Assembly: GCA_009885795.1 (NCBI GenBank)
Contig: VFKA01000058.1
Span: forward strand, 1-62,641
DNA length: 62,641 nucleotides
Direction: 5' to 3'
DNA from: Rhodospirillales bacterium
Lineage (GTDB): Bacteria > Pseudomonadota > Alphaproteobacteria > Dongiales > Dongiaceae
Under the pieces are notes generated by a model, which was given only the letters and a program-made list of their open reading frames with translations, made no database searches and was not told the DNA's origin. Within the stretch, counting starts at the first letter, position 1. Each line of letters begins with the position of its first letter. The translations under genes and the position numbers were made by a program. Of this stretch, positions 44,688-53,825 are shown in pieces.

Positions 44688-45274
44688 CAGCGTTGCGGCC
44701 GGAATCCCAGTCCGGCAAGCAGCGCGTGGGCTTCGAACAGCGGCAATCCCACGACGTTGCTGTAGGAGCCGGATATGTCACGCACGAAGATCGCCGCGCG
44801 CCCTTGAATGGCGTAGCCGCCGGCCTTGCCCCGCCATTCGCCCAAGGCGGCGTAAGACTCGATCTCGCTCTCCGTTAGCTGCTTGAACCGCACCGAGGTC
44901 GTGACCAGACGGCGCGCCAGGCGCCCATCCGGACCGGCGACCGCGACGGCCCCCAGCACGCGATGCCGGCGCCCCGACAACAAGCGAAGGCATCGGCGCG
45001 CGGTATCGATATCGTCGGCTCGAGGCAGAATTCGACGGCCGCAGGCGACCACCGTGTCCGCGGCGACGACGAAGCAGTCGCGATTCTGTTGGAGGGCGGC
45101 CTGAAGCTTCGCCTCCGCCATGCGCCGGGCATAGGCCACCGGCTTCTCATTACGCCGCGGCGTCTCGTCGATTTCGGAGGGCAAGACAATGTCGGGTTCG
45201 ATGCCGATCTGGCGGAGAAGCTCCAGCCGCCTCGGCGACGCCGATGCCAGAACCAGCGGCGGGGCTCCACCCAT
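44687..45274 (-). CDS. maf: Maf-like nucleoside triphosphate pyrophosphatase
   Basis: The 195-residue protein has LVLASASPRRLELLRQIG at the start, PSEIDETP, VVAADTVVA and the C-terminal GKAGGYAIQGRAA and SNVVGLPLFE. It hydrolyses dTTP, UTP or modified nucleotides and is linked with septum formation. It lies in the infA-maf-rng-yacG run. Confidence 0.92.
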   Translation of the reverse strand: MGGAPPLVLASASPRRLELLRQIGIEPDIVLPSEIDETPRRNEKPVAYARRMAEAKLQAALQQNRDCFVVAADTVVACGRRILPRADDIDTARRCLRLLSGRRHRVLGAVAVAGPDGRLARRLVTTSVRFKQLTESEIESYAALGEWRGKAGGYAIQGRAAIFVRDISGSYSNVVGLPLFEAHALLAGLGFRPQR

Positions 45275-45303
45275 GAAGCGGATCGTCCGGACGGTCGATC
45301 GCG

Positions 45304-45522
45304 CTACTTGAAGCGGAACGTGATTCGACCCTTCGTCAGGTCGTAAGGCGTCATCTCGACATTCACGCGGTCGCCGGCAAGAACCCGGATTCGATTCTTG
45401 CGCATCTTGCCCGACGTGTGGGCCAGCACGACGTGGTCGTTTTCAAGTTTCACGCGAAACATGGCGTTGGGCAGCAATTCAGTCACTGTCCCGGGAAACT
45501 CTATCAAGTCTTCCTTCGGCAT
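45304..45522 (-). CDS. infA: translation initiation factor IF-1
   Basis: The 72-residue OB-fold protein begins [13 protein letters not shown] and ends GRITFRFK, the standard IF-1 size. AAGGAG precedes the ATG at 45522. IF-1 binds the ribosomal A site during initiation. The gap to maf is 29 nt. Confidence 0.97.
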   Translation of the reverse strand: MPKEDLIEFPGTVTELLPNAMFRVKLENDHVVLAHTSGKMRKNRIRVLAGDRVNVEMTPYDLTKGRITFRFK

Positions 45523-45615
45523 TCGGGCTCCTTCGACGATGGCGGCCTTGGCTGTATGGCGGGCGACACTATAACCACATCGCCCGCCCCGGCAACACAT
45601 CCATCGATGAAATCG

Positions 45616-46059
45616 TCATACGCTCGGCGCCCCGGCGGCGGGAAAACGCTCGCGGATTCGCCGAAGCAGGGTATCCCGGACCTGGCGGTACGCCTCCAAC
45701 CGCGCCTCCCGGTTGCCCTCGACCACGGAGGGATCGAGCGTCGGCCAGTACTCCACATCGCAGGCCATGGCGCGGGTCATGTCGACGGCCTTGTGCTGGG
45801 CCTCCGGCGATAGCGAAACGATCAGGTCGAAGGAGGTATCCTCGAGGCCATCGAAGGTCTTAGGGCGATGTTTGCTCATATCGATGCCAAGCTCGTCCAT
45901 GACGGCGACGACGAAGCCATCGATGGGGCGCGATCGGACACCGACGGAATCGACGAATATTCGCCGGCCGAGAAGGTGTTTCAGCAACCCCTCCGCCATC
46001 GGCGAGCGGATTGAATTGCTGGTGCAGCAGAAGAGAACGGCGCCCGGAAGGTCGCTCAT
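45616..46059 (-). CDS. low-molecular-weight protein-tyrosine phosphatase / ArsC-like
   Basis: The 147-residue protein carries the CX5R loop as CTSNSIRSPMAEG (near residue 12) and the general-acid region TLDPSVVEGN, where the Asp lies in a DP motif. This fold covers LMW phosphatases and thioredoxin-type arsenate reductases. The conserved position between UPF0262 and infA points to a housekeeping role. Confidence 0.85.
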   Translation of the reverse strand: MSDLPGAVLFCCTSNSIRSPMAEGLLKHLLGRRIFVDSVGVRSRPIDGFVVAVMDELGIDMSKHRPKTFDGLEDTSFDLIVSLSPEAQHKAVDMTRAMACDVEYWPTLDPSVVEGNREARLEAYRQVRDTLLRRIRERFPAAGAPSV

Positions 46060-46070
46060 CGGCGGTCGTT

Positions 46071-46559
46071 CTATCCGCGTATATGAAGTACGCAGAGCAG
46101 CGTGAACAGCCGCCTAGCCGTGCTCTTGTCGATAACAACCTTGTCGCCGAGGCGCTGGCGTAAGAGCTCGGCGCCCTCATCGTGCAGCCCGCGGCGGCCC
46201 ATGTCGATGGCTTCGATCTGACCCGGCGTCGCCCGCTTGATCGCCGCATAGTAGCTTTCGCACACCGTGAAATAATCCTTCACGATGCGCCGAAACGGAT
46301 TGAGGGCGAGCGGCAGCCTGGTCGACGCCCCCCTGTCCGAAGTTCCGATCTCGAGTACGAGGCGATTTTCCTCGATCATCAGGTGCACGCGATACGGGCC
46401 GGACTCGTCGCCGACGACCTCGAAGCAATTCTCCTCGAGGATGTCGAAGATCGCGACCGCGCGTTCATGTTCGATCTCGGGGCTTCGCCGAACGACGGTG
46501 CGCTCGTCGAGCGTGAGTTCGACGATACGCTTGCGAGGGTCGCTGTCGGATTGGCTCAA
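46071..46559 (-). CDS. UPF0262 family protein
   Basis: The 162-residue protein has RIVELTLDERTVVRRSPE, EHERAVAIFDILEEN (near residue 45) and GRRGLHDEGAELL, all typical of UPF0262. The TTG at 46559 is used as start because it places the conserved segment about ten residues in and avoids a long overlap with hisD. A longer ATG start at 46643 inside hisD is less likely. Function unknown. Confidence 0.83.
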   Translation of the reverse strand: MSQSDSDPRKRIVELTLDERTVVRRSPEIEHERAVAIFDILEENCFEVVGDESGPYRVHLMIEENRLVLEIGTSDRGASTRLPLALNPFRRIVKDYFTVCESYYAAIKRATPGQIEAIDMGRRGLHDEGAELLRQRLGDKVVIDKSTARRLFTLLCVLHIRG

Positions 46560-46569
46560 GACGCCGCTC

Positions 46570-47874
46570 TCAATTTCCGCGGCCGGAGTCCAGCCGCAGG
46601 GCGATCGAACGGGCGTGGCCCTCGAGCCCCTCGGCGCGGGCAAGCGTCACCGCCGCCGGCCCGATGGTTCCAAGGTTTCGGGCGTCACAGGCCAGAATCG
46701 ATGTTCGTTTCAGGAAATCGAGCACGCCCAGCCCGGACGCGAACCGGGCGGTCCTGGACGTCGGCAGCACGTGGTTGGGTCCACCCACATAGTCGCCGAC
46801 CGCCTCGGGCGTGTATCGGCCGAGGAAGATCGCCCCGGCGTTCCGGACCTTGGCGGCGATCCGCTCGGCATCGTCCACCGCCAGTTCCAGATGCTCCGGC
46901 GCGATCCGGTCGATGAGCGCCGGCGCCGCGGCAAGATCGCCGACGACGATGATGGCGCCATGATCGCGCCAGCTGGCCGCGGCGATGGCGCCGCGCGGGA
47001 GGCTCTCGAGCTGATCGGTTATCGCCATTTCGACCGCAACGGCGAAATGCGCGTCGTCGGTGATGAGGATGGCCTGCGCCGCCGGATCGTGCTCGGCTTG
47101 CGACAGCAAATCGGCGGCAATCCATGCCGGATCGTTCTTGGCGTCCGCCACGACGAGAATCTCGGACGGTCCGGCGATCGTATCGATCCCGACGGTGCCG
47201 AACACCTGGCGCTTGGCGGAAGCGACATAGGCGTTGCCCGGCCCGACGATCTTGTCGACCGCCATGATGGTTTCGGTCCCGAAGGCCAGTGCCGCGATCG
47301 CTTGCGCGCCGCCAATGCGATAGACCTCGTGAACGCCACAGATCTCGGCGGCGGCGAGCAGCAGCGGATCGAGGACTCCATCCGGCGTCGGCACGGTCAT
47401 GACAATGCGGCCGACGCCGGCGACCCGGGCCGGGACCGCGTTCATGAGCACGGAGCTTGGATAGGCGGCCGTGCCGCCAGGAACATAGAGCCCAACGGCC
47501 GCAATGGAACGCCAACGTGCGCCCAATCTCACTCCGAGCGCATCGACGTAGTCCTGGTCCGGCGGAATCTGACGACGGTGATAATCCTGGATGCGCGAGG
47601 CGGCCAGCCGCAGGGCGGCCAAGGCTTCCGGCGCGCACCGGCTTCGCGCCTCCAGCACTTCCGCCATGGGGACGCGCAGATTCGCGGCGGTCAATGACTG
47701 CCGATCGAACCGCAAGGTGTAATCAATGACGGCCGCATCGCCGCGCCGCCTTACATCGGCCAGGATATCGGCGACGATACGATCGACCGCTTCCCCATGG
47801 CCGCGATCGGCCATCACCAGGGCCTCGAAGGCACGGTCGAATCCGGGATCGCGATGGTGAAGCCTAAGCGGCAT
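46570..47874 (-). CDS. hisD: histidinol dehydrogenase
   Basis: The 434-residue enzyme oxidises L-histidinol to L-histidine in two NAD-dependent steps. It shows [44 protein letters not shown], the zinc-site QAEHDP and catalytic [16 protein letters not shown] with HVLPT. It overlaps hisG by 11 nt. hisD comes after hisG, as in many alphaproteobacteria, apart from the main his operon. Confidence 0.95.
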   Translation of the reverse strand: MPLRLHHRDPGFDRAFEALVMADRGHGEAVDRIVADILADVRRRGDAAVIDYTLRFDRQSLTAANLRVPMAEVLEARSRCAPEALAALRLAASRIQDYHRRQIPPDQDYVDALGVRLGARWRSIAAVGLYVPGGTAAYPSSVLMNAVPARVAGVGRIVMTVPTPDGVLDPLLLAAAEICGVHEVYRIGGAQAIAALAFGTETIMAVDKIVGPGNAYVASAKRQVFGTVGIDTIAGPSEILVVADAKNDPAWIAADLLSQAEHDPAAQAILITDDAHFAVAVEMAITDQLESLPRGAIAAASWRDHGAIIVVGDLAAAPALIDRIAPEHLELAVDDAERIAAKVRNAGAIFLGRYTPEAVGDYVGGPNHVLPTSRTARFASGLGVLDFLKRTSILACDARNLGTIGPAAVTLARAEGLEGHARSIALRLDSGRGN

Positions 47875-48595
47875 CGGCCGCCGCGCGAATACGCTCGATC
47901 CAACCGCCGATGACCGTTGGGTATGTCTTCAGCGCCGTGCGATTGACGATGAGCCGCGCCGTCACGTCGGCGATATGTTCGACCTCGACCAGCTTGTGGG
48001 CACGCAGCGTGGCTCCGCTCGACACCAGATCGACGATTCGCCGGCTAAGCCCGAGCCCCGGCGCCAGTTCGACCGCGCCGTTGAGCTTGATGCACTCGGC
48101 CTCGACGCCGCGGGCCGCGAAATGGCGCTGCGTCAGGTTCGGGTACTTGGTGGCAACCCGGATGTGACTCCAGCGTGCCGGATCGTCGCCGGCCACCATG
48201 TCGGTGGGTTCGGCGACGGACAATCGGCAACGACCGATGCCGAGATCGACGGGCGCGTAGACTTCCGAATAATCGAATTCCATCAGGACGTCGTCGCCGG
48301 ACACGCCAAGGTGCGCCGCTCCGAACGCAACGAAGGTGGCGACATCGAAACTACGCACGAGAATGACGCTGACATCGGGCCGATTTGTCGAGAATCGCAT
48401 GGCCCGCGTATCCGGGCTGTCCCATCCTTGTTCGACCACGATCCCAGCGCGTTTCAGCAATGGCATCGCCTCGGCCAGAAGACGGCCCTTGGGCAAGGCA
48501 ACGATGACGTGATCGACGGATTTGCCGCCGGCGACGGCCGAGCCCCCCGGCCTCGCCGACAATCGCGGATTAGCCGATCTGGTCTTCGGGGGCAT
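47864..48595 (-). CDS. hisG: ATP phosphoribosyltransferase, short form
   Basis: The 243-residue enzyme catalyses the first step of histidine synthesis. It has [17 protein letters not shown] near residue 30, [26 protein letters not shown] and [24 protein letters not shown]. It lacks the C-terminal regulatory domain, so it is the short HisG that normally requires HisZ, which is not in this window. The ATG at 48595 gives a 22-residue N-terminal extension and a 26-nt overlap with the DUF2948 gene; no good ribosome-binding site is visible. Confidence 0.92.
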   Translation of the reverse strand: MPPKTRSANPRLSARPGGSAVAGGKSVDHVIVALPKGRLLAEAMPLLKRAGIVVEQGWDSPDTRAMRFSTNRPDVSVILVRSFDVATFVAFGAAHLGVSGDDVLMEFDYSEVYAPVDLGIGRCRLSVAEPTDMVAGDDPARWSHIRVATKYPNLTQRHFAARGVEAECIKLNGAVELAPGLGLSRRIVDLVSSGATLRAHKLVEVEHIADVTARLIVNRTALKTYPTVIGGWIERIRAAADAA

Positions 48596-49064
48596 CGATT
48601 GAATGCTCGGGTCGATGAAACGTCGGCCAGGATTCGCCAACATCCTCGGCAACGCAGCGGATCGAACCGCCCTCGAGCCGAACGCCGATGTCGCCGGAAA
48701 AGACGAGTTCCACGTGGTCGCCCCCGGTGCGTATCGTCAGGAGCGACAGCACCTGACCGGGCCGCCGCCGATCGATACCTCGCGCGCGAACCGCCGTCAC
48801 GTCCTCGAATCGCAAGCCCGTCTTCACCCGTTCCATCACCGCGGACCGGCCGGGTTCATTCTCGAAGGGAACGTCGCCGCCAGCCGGCGGGTCGGCCGCC
48901 GCACCGGCGGTTTCCCACTGGAATCGGTTGAGCAAGGCCACGAACCGCCGTTCCGCAGGCAGAAATACCATGTCGCCGACCCTTACGATCGCATCCTGCA
49001 GATGGGCGGCGATGACGCTGAAATCGTCGGCGTCCTCGCCGCGTAGCTTCAGCGGCTCGACCAT
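48570..49064 (-). CDS. DUF2948 family protein
   Basis: The 164-residue protein has the typical opening [22 protein letters not shown], a central [13 protein letters not shown] and the C-terminal [22 protein letters not shown]2948 is usually found beside murA and hisG/hisD in alphaproteobacteria. The start is 1 nt after the murA stop. No biochemical role is established. Confidence 0.88.
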   Translation of the reverse strand: MVEPLKLRGEDADDFSVIAAHLQDAIVRVGDMVFLPAERRFVALLNRFQWETAGAAADPPAGGDVPFENEPGRSAVMERVKTGLRFEDVTAVRARGIDRRRPGQVLSLLTIRTGGDHVELVFSGDIGVRLEGGSIRCVAEDVGESWPTFHRPEHSIDAPEDQIG

Positions 49065-49065
49065 G

Positions 49066-50355
49066 TCATTCCCGGATTCGCTCGATCGACGCGCCACAGG
49101 CCGAGAGCTTTTCCACCAACCGCTCGTAGCCGCGATCCAGGTGATAGACGCGGCTCAACGTCGTCTCGCCCTCGGCCGCCAATCCCGCCAACACCAAGGA
49201 CACCGAGGCGCGCAAATCCGTTGCCATGACTTCGGCGCCGCGCAACCGGGCAACACCGCGCACGAGCGCCGTCGCGCCGTGGACGTTGATGTTGGCTCCC
49301 ATGCGGCAGAGTTCCGGCACATGCATGAAGCGATTCTCGAAGATGGTCTCCGTGATCATGGCGGCCCCTTGCGCCGGCGCCATCAGGGCCATCATCTGGG
49401 CCTGTAAATCGGTCGGAAATCCGGGGAACGGCTCGGTCATGACGTCGACGCCGGCGAGAACGCCATTGGCGCGGCGCACATGCACGCCGCGCGGCGTTTC
49501 GCGTATCGTGACGCCTGCCTGCGTCAAGATCTCGGCCGCGGCGGAAATCAAATCGTACCGCGCCCCGACAAGCTCGATATCGCCATCGGTTATGGCGGCG
49601 GCCATGGCATAGGTACCGGTTTCGATTCGGTCCGGAACGATCCGATGCGTTGCCGCGTGCAAGCGATCGGTGCCGACGATCCGCAAGCGGCCGGTTCCAG
49701 CGCCCTCGATACAGGCTCCCATGGCGTTGAGACAGACCACGAGATCGGTGACCTCCGGCTCGCGCGCGGCGTTGACCAGGACCGTCTCGCCTCTGGCCAG
49801 GCTGGCGGCCATGAGCAGATTTTCGGTCGCCCCGACCGAGACCTTTGGAAACACGATCTCGGCGCCGACAAGGCCGTTCGGCGCCTTGGCGTGGATATAG
49901 CCATCCCGCAGTTCGATTTCGGCGCCGAGCTGCGTCAAGGCGCGCAGATGGAGATCGACCGGACGCGTGCCGATCGCGCATCCGCCAGGCAGCGACACCT
50001 GGGCCGACCCGCAACGCGCCAGCAGCGGCCCAAGGACGAGAACAGACGCCCGCATTTTCGAAACCAGGTCATAGGGCGCCGTGGTCTTCGTGATGTCGCG
50101 GGCCGTCAGCTCCAACAGGCGCGGCGTTTCATTGCTACTTGGGCCGGTCGTGCCCTCGATCCGGATCGACACGCCAAGCTGCGCCAGGAGGTCGGCCATG
50201 GTCGTGACGTCGGCCAGGTGCGGAACGTTGGTCAACCGCAGCGGCTGATCCATCAGCAAGGCTGCCGCCATGATCGGCAAGGCGGCGTTCTTGGCGCCGC
50301 CGATTTCGATCTCGCCCCTCAAGGGCGATCCGCCGCGAATGCGGATTTTATCCAT
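49066..50355 (-). CDS. murA: UDP-N-acetylglucosamine 1-carboxyvinyltransferase
   Basis: The 429-residue enzyme adds enolpyruvate to UDP-GlcNAc, the first committed step of peptidoglycan synthesis. It opens MDKIRIRGG, has [13 protein letters not shown], the fosfomycin-target Cys in [16 protein letters not shown] (near residue 120), and [14 protein letters not shown] near the end. It leads the murA-DUF2948-hisG-hisD run and complements the GlmU/GlmS supply further left. Confidence 0.96.
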   Translation of the reverse strand: MDKIRIRGGSPLRGEIEIGGAKNAALPIMAAALLMDQPLRLTNVPHLADVTTMADLLAQLGVSIRIEGTTGPSSNETPRLLELTARDITKTTAPYDLVSKMRASVLVLGPLLARCGSAQVSLPGGCAIGTRPVDLHLRALTQLGAEIELRDGYIHAKAPNGLVGAEIVFPKVSVGATENLLMAASLARGETVLVNAAREPEVTDLVVCLNAMGACIEGAGTGRLRIVGTDRLHAATHRIVPDRIETGTYAMAAAITDGDIELVGARYDLISAAAEILTQAGVTIRETPRGVHVRRANGVLAGVDVMTEPFPGFPTDLQAQMMALMAPAQGAAMITETIFENRFMHVPELCRMGANINVHGATALVRGVARLRGAEVMATDLRASVSLVLAGLAAEGETTLSRVYHLDRGYERLVEKLSACGASIERIRE

Positions 50356-50468
50356 CGCCGTTTCCCTGCTTTAAGAACCCCGACCCGAGCGCCGTTCTTA
50401 CCGGATGCGGCGCCAAGGCTCAAGAATTCCCTGCAATTGCGGCGGTTCCAGGGCGCAAATTCGAGGAG

Positions 50469-50663
50469 TCAGCGCCGGGGCGTCGTGTCGGGGTCGGGGG
50501 GCTCGGGGGATGCCAGGTCTTTCGAGGCCGGCGGGTGCCTTGCCTGCTTCTGGCGCTTGCGCTCGCGCAAGTTTCGGCGCAGGGCCTCGGCCAGGCGAGC
50601 CTGCCGGGCGGCACGCTCGCCGCCGCCTTTTGCGGACTTCGTGGGGTCTGACGGTCTTGGCAT
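50469..50663 (-). CDS. small basic conserved protein upstream of murA
   Basis: The 64-residue product is rich in Arg, Lys and Ala, with a helical ARQARLAEALRRNLRERKRQ segment and a Pro-rich tail. Proteins of this type recur upstream of murA in alphaproteobacteria, as far as I recall. The ATG at 50663 is preferred over one six codons upstream. Role unknown. Confidence 0.6.
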   Translation of the reverse strand: MPRPSDPTKSAKGGGERAARQARLAEALRRNLRERKRQKQARHPPASKDLASPEPPDPDTTPRR

Positions 50664-50795
50664 GCGCTCGGCGTCGATCATTGGGCCTGGATCGACACTA
50701 CCCTCGTGGCTCCAACAAGAAAACCCCGGCCGCGCTTGCGCCGTAGGGTGGGTCGGCCTACGCTCTTTTCAATCATCGCGTGTGGGTGATGTTCG

Positions 50796-51029
50796 ATGAA
50801 GATCGCTTGGCTTGGCGCCGGTCTAATGGCGGTCGTGATGGGGTTGGCCGGCCTGGCGCTCGCCCATTCCCCGACCAAGGCCAAGTACCCCTCGGCGCCG
50901 CTCTTTCCACTGGACGAGATCGTGAAGGAGATCGATCCCCGTTTCGCCGGGGAGGCCGTGGCCGAGGACGTGGTGGGGTATCCGGACGGTACCGTGGCGC
51001 TGGTCATCGCCATGTATCCGCGGGGATAA
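50796..51029 (+). CDS. propeller fragment 1: signal peptide and N-terminus
   Basis: A 77-residue frame with a clear signal peptide (MKIAWLGAGLMAVVMGLAGL, cleaved near LALA-HS) ends prematurely at TAA at 51027. The reading continues in the next frame as KGAGRIRIAYLDESGHVRQ, which is the natural continuation. Confidence 0.5.
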   Translation: MKIAWLGAGLMAVVMGLAGLALAHSPTKAKYPSAPLFPLDEIVKEIDPRFAGEAVAEDVVGYPDGTVALVIAMYPRG

Positions 51030-51075
51030 GGGCGCGGGGCGAATCCGGATCGCCTATCTCGACGAGTCCGGCCAC

Positions 51076-51990
51076 GTGCGGCAATCGGTGGACGTGACGG
51101 CCATCGCCGACGCCATCGGAGCGCGCGTGCGCGGGACGACTCTTTCCGGCCGATTGGGGACGCCGATGATCGGGTTCGAAGGCGGCGGCATCCTGTACGC
51201 CTCGCCCGACTACTACTACGATACGCGCCTGACCAGGATTAACCCCGACGGAACGCTGGCATGGACAAAGGTTTTCAGCGAGAGTTTGGTTCACGAGATA
51301 CCGCCGTTCGCACGGCTTCCTGACGGTGGATTCGTAATATTGGATAGCAACGGCGTCCCAGACACTCGAGACAGAGTCGGCTGCCGGTTGAGCCGTTTTG
51401 ACGGCGGCGGCGATCTGCTCTGGACCCGTATCCTTGGCAAGGATCGCGGGACCAGGCCTATCGCCATTTCCGTGCTGCCGGACGGTGAGCTGCTGGTCGG
51501 TTGTTACGTCGAAGAGCGATCCGGGTTCGAATACGATGCCAACGGCAGATTGACAAGGCTCGATGCGGCCGGAGAGATTCTATGGCAACGGAATATCCGG
51601 GGAACCCCCTATGTCGGCGCGGGTCTCGCGGACGGCTCGATGGCGATTCTCTCCCTCCACTACCTCCCGCCGCGCGGTTATGAGGTCGAGGCATGGGACA
51701 TCGCACGCTTCGGGCCTGACGGCGAGGAGATGTGGCGACGCTCAAACAAGGAATTCGGCGCGCCGATGGCGGATGTGGCCGAGCCGTACGGTGTCTCGGC
51801 TTTGTACGCGCGGGCGATGGTTCCGCTCCCCGGAGGCGGAATGGTGGTGCTAATGGAGCGGAATGGTGGTGCTAATGGAAATGCAGCCCACGGACCGATT
51901 GGACCTCATCATGGCTATGCGGCTATCGCCGGACGGGCATGTCCTATGGGTGCGTCCGGTCGCCGGCGACGACCGGCCAACTCAGACTGA
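51076..51990 (+). CDS. propeller fragment 2: repeat blades
   Basis: The 304-residue frame contains at least four repeats of the form LxRxDxxGxxxW spaced about 50-60 residues. It lacks an export signal, and its last 40 residues after MVVLMERNGGA are out of frame because of the tandem duplication. It is unlikely to be functional alone. Confidence 0.55.
   Translation: MRQSVDVTAIADAIGARVRGTTLSGRLGTPMIGFEGGGILYASPDYYYDTRLTRINPDGTLAWTKVFSESLVHEIPPFARLPDGGFVILDSNGVPDTRDRVGCRLSRFDGGGDLLWTRILGKDRGTRPIAISVLPDGELLVGCYVEERSGFEYDANGRLTRLDAAGEILWQRNIRGTPYVGAGLADGSMAILSLHYLPPRGYEVEAWDIARFGPDGEEMWRRSNKEFGAPMADVAEPYGVSALYARAMVPLPGGGMVVLMERNGGANGNAAHGPIGPHHGYAAIAGRACPMGASGRRRRPANSD
51838..51881 (+). repeat. 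22-bp tandem duplication
   Basis: GGAATGGTGGTGCTAATGGA occurs at 51838 and again at 51860, 22 nt apart. The two copies differ only in the two bases after the shared 20. Because 22 is not a multiple of three, the duplication shifts the frame of the propeller gene. Confidence 0.9.
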
Positions 51991-52158
51991 ATCCATCATC
52001 TGGAGCGTGGCAACGACACCGGACGGGAGGCTGCTGCTCGCGATCGAGGAACATGATTTTGTCACGTTTGATGATCGCCACTTGCTGTACGCCCTCCCTC
52101 TGGACTGAAGTCCCGAGCGGTCACGGGTTGACCGTCCCCTTGTTGGCCGAACGAACCA

Positions 52159-52410
52159 CTAACGACGTGTCCTATCCAAGAAATGTGAAGGGGTCGGTTC
52201 GAAGTACTGCCGTCGAAACTGCTCGTTGTCCGGCTCCTTTGCGACTACCTTTGTCTTGGGATCCGTGGTCTCGAAACGAGCGCGACGGGCATCCGAGATA
52301 TTCGCGTTCACGTCATTGCCAAGACCCGCCCCGATCAGCTTGTCGAGCGCGGTCTTGGTGCGGGATCCCAGATCGCCGTCCACAACGACATTGGCGCCGA
52401 TGGCTGCCAT
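52159..52410 (-). CDS. peptidoglycan-binding-like remnant, phage lysis type
   Basis: The 83-residue frame starts at ATG 52410 with AAGGG seven nt upstream. It has a VVVDGDLGSRTKTALDKLI segment and an SDARRARFE segment, which recalls the C-terminal peptidoglycan-binding part of GH108-type phage endolysins. The N-terminal catalytic part is missing. A TTG start at 52428 would overlap the upstream gene. It is probably a lysis-gene fragment. Confidence 0.5.
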   Translation of the reverse strand: MAAIGANVVVDGDLGSRTKTALDKLIGAGLGNDVNANISDARRARFETTDPKTKVVAKEPDNEQFRRQYFEPTPSHFLDRTRR

Positions 52411-52424
52411 TGAAAACCCTTGCG

Positions 52425-52748
52425 TCAATTGTCCACGGTTCGAACGGCCGATTCTTCGACCGTCGCGAGGAGATCAAGAACCTCGCCGTCACGGTTCAGA
52501 ATTGTGTATCTGTCTCGCAGTAGGGCGCGGATGAACTCGATCGACAATTCGGTTGCCTGTTCCGGATCAAACCCGTAAATTTTGCACCGTTGGCGAAGGA
52601 CGATTGGGCAGGAAACCCAGCAATAACAGTCACGCCCCTTCCTGTCCCGGACCGGCGCGGAAACCGCTAGGCGGAAAGGTCGCCGGGATCCATCGGATTC
52701 CAGCGCTATTCCAAGAATCCGTCGAGGCTTCTTCGTCAATTGTCCCAC
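52425..52748 (-). CDS. DUF6968-like small protein, candidate immunity partner
   Basis: The 107-residue soluble protein has a beta-rich N-terminus (RRPFRLAVSAPVRDRKG), a YCWVSC segment, then IYGFDPEQATELSIEFIRAL and a helical end. Gene length and layout resemble small DUF6968-type proteins, a recollection that needs a profile search. Its start overlaps the end of the proline-rich gene by 13 nt, so the two are cotranscribed and probably coupled. Confidence 0.55.
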   Translation of the reverse strand: MGQLTKKPRRILGIALESDGSRRPFRLAVSAPVRDRKGRDCYCWVSCPIVLRQRCKIYGFDPEQATELSIEFIRALLRDRYTILNRDGEVLDLLATVEESAVRTVDN

Positions 52749-53653
52749 GTGTCAAGCGGAGGAAGGGGATCGCCGCGCCGGCACGCCGCGTAACGCGCCA
52801 TTGCCGAAGCATAGCTCCGTTGCCCGGCCGCGGCACCTCGCCGTTTCGTAACGGCTCTACAAGTTGGAATGTCCACGTTGTGGAGCAAATTGTCGCAGTC
52901 TTGATCATTCGGCGTGTCGCCACTGAGGATCGGCGCGAGGCCGAGTATGGCCGCGACTCCAGGCAACCAGGCCGGGATCTGCCCGACCAGCCATGGTATG
53001 GCGAGAGCAGGCGCGGCGACGGGTTGCAATTGAATTGGACCTTGATTTGGCGGGCCGGCGGGTGCCAAAGCGGCCATGGATTCGAAAGACATCGCCGGCC
53101 GTTGATAGGGCCAACCGGCCGGCCCGGTCTGTTGGTTCGACTCAGGCATTTGTCCCCCAAGCCCCATGATCATGTCCAGTATCGTCGGCGGGGCCGGATA
53201 GCTCCTCATGTCGGGAACGAAGGGCGGCGTCCCATGGGGCTGTGCCGCGCGCGGCGCCGGGAAGGCCATGGGTCCGAAGGGGATCGGTGGCAACCTTGGA
53301 TAGGCCGAGGGGGCCGCGTTCGTGACCCGAGGATCGTAGGGCATCGCCGGCCGTTGATAAGGCGTACGTCCCCCAAGCTCCATGTCCAACAACGTCAGCG
53401 AAATCGGATAGTCGCTCTTGTTGGGAATGATGGGCGGCGTCCCATGGAACCGCCCCGGATAGGGCGCCAACGGAATGGGTGCGAACACGAACGGATCGTT
53501 CGGCCCACGCGGCGGATCGGTGTCGTGGAATGAAGGCGCGGCATTCAGGCGCTCACGCGGTTCGACCGTCGGCGCCGCGCGCCTCTTCGGCGATGGCCCG
53601 CTGCTTGTCGATGCCGGCTTGCACGAAATCGGCCACCTGATTGCGCTCGTCAT
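52736..53653 (-). CDS. proline-rich repeat protein with Cys-containing C-terminal domain
   Basis: The frame has two related Pro-rich units, each with HGTPP, a YP pair, LDM-GLGG-like residues and PYQRPAM. A hydrophobic stretch follows (IPWLVGQIPAWLPGVAAILG), then a C-terminal domain of about 55 residues with CDNLL, PTCRAVT, YAACRRGDPLPPLDTWDN. The ATG at 53653 is one option. Alternatively the protein continues from the 90-residue frame at 53553-53825 through a 1-nt frameshift near 53570. The C-terminal pattern recurs at the ends of toxin-like and phage proteins, as I recall it. Confidence 0.5.
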   Translation of the reverse strand: MTSAIRWPISCKPASTSSGPSPKRRAAPTVEPRERLNAAPSFHDTDPPRGPNDPFVFAPIPLAPYPGRFHGTPPIIPNKSDYPISLTLLDMELGGRTPYQRPAMPYDPRVTNAAPSAYPRLPPIPFGPMAFPAPRAAQPHGTPPFVPDMRSYPAPPTILDMIMGLGGQMPESNQQTGPAGWPYQRPAMSFESMAALAPAGPPNQGPIQLQPVAAPALAIPWLVGQIPAWLPGVAAILGLAPILSGDTPNDQDCDNLLHNVDIPTCRAVTKRRGAAAGQRSYASAMARYAACRRGDPLPPLDTWDN

Positions 53654-53825
53654 TGAAGATTTTCGCGTCAGCAAAGGGCGTCCTGGGCGACCCTGACGGC
53701 TTCCAGCCCTCGGAGAGAAGGCGCTCGCGCAGGGCGCGCTCCGCGGCCTCGCGGCGCAGCATGCGCGTGAATTGCTCGGCTCCCCAGGCGGTGCTGCCGA
53801 ATGCCGGGGGACTGCGGTTTGCCAT
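53553..53825 (-). CDS. phage-type small protein or N-terminus of the proline-rich protein
   Basis: The 90-residue frame starts MANRSPPAFGSTAWGAEQF, is helical and charged in the middle (LRREAAERALRERLLSEGW) and ends in EEARGADGRTA. Its end overlaps the next frame. Dropping one base in the CGCGGCGCC run joins EEAR to APTVEPRERLNAAPSFHD and gives one protein of about 370 residues. Both readings are given because sequence alone cannot decide. Confidence 0.5.
   Translation of the reverse strand: MANRSPPAFGSTAWGAEQFTRMLRREAAERALRERLLSEGWKPSGSPRTPFADAKIFNDERNQVADFVQAGIDKQRAIAEEARGADGRTA

Larger units (their letters stand above)
50796..52108 (+). pseudogene. exported beta-propeller-like protein, broken by two frameshifts
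   Basis: Three frames together encode one exported protein: a signal peptide (50796), a repeat-rich middle with LTRINPDGTLAW, LSRFDGGGDLLW, LTRLDAAGEILW and IARFGPDGEEMW (blades of a PQQ/NHL-like propeller), and a C-terminal blade with MRLSPDGHVLW. The first break is explained by one extra G in GGGG at 51022-51025. The second is explained by a 22-nt tandem duplication at 51838-51881. Removing both restores one frame of about 430 codons. Confidence 0.82.
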
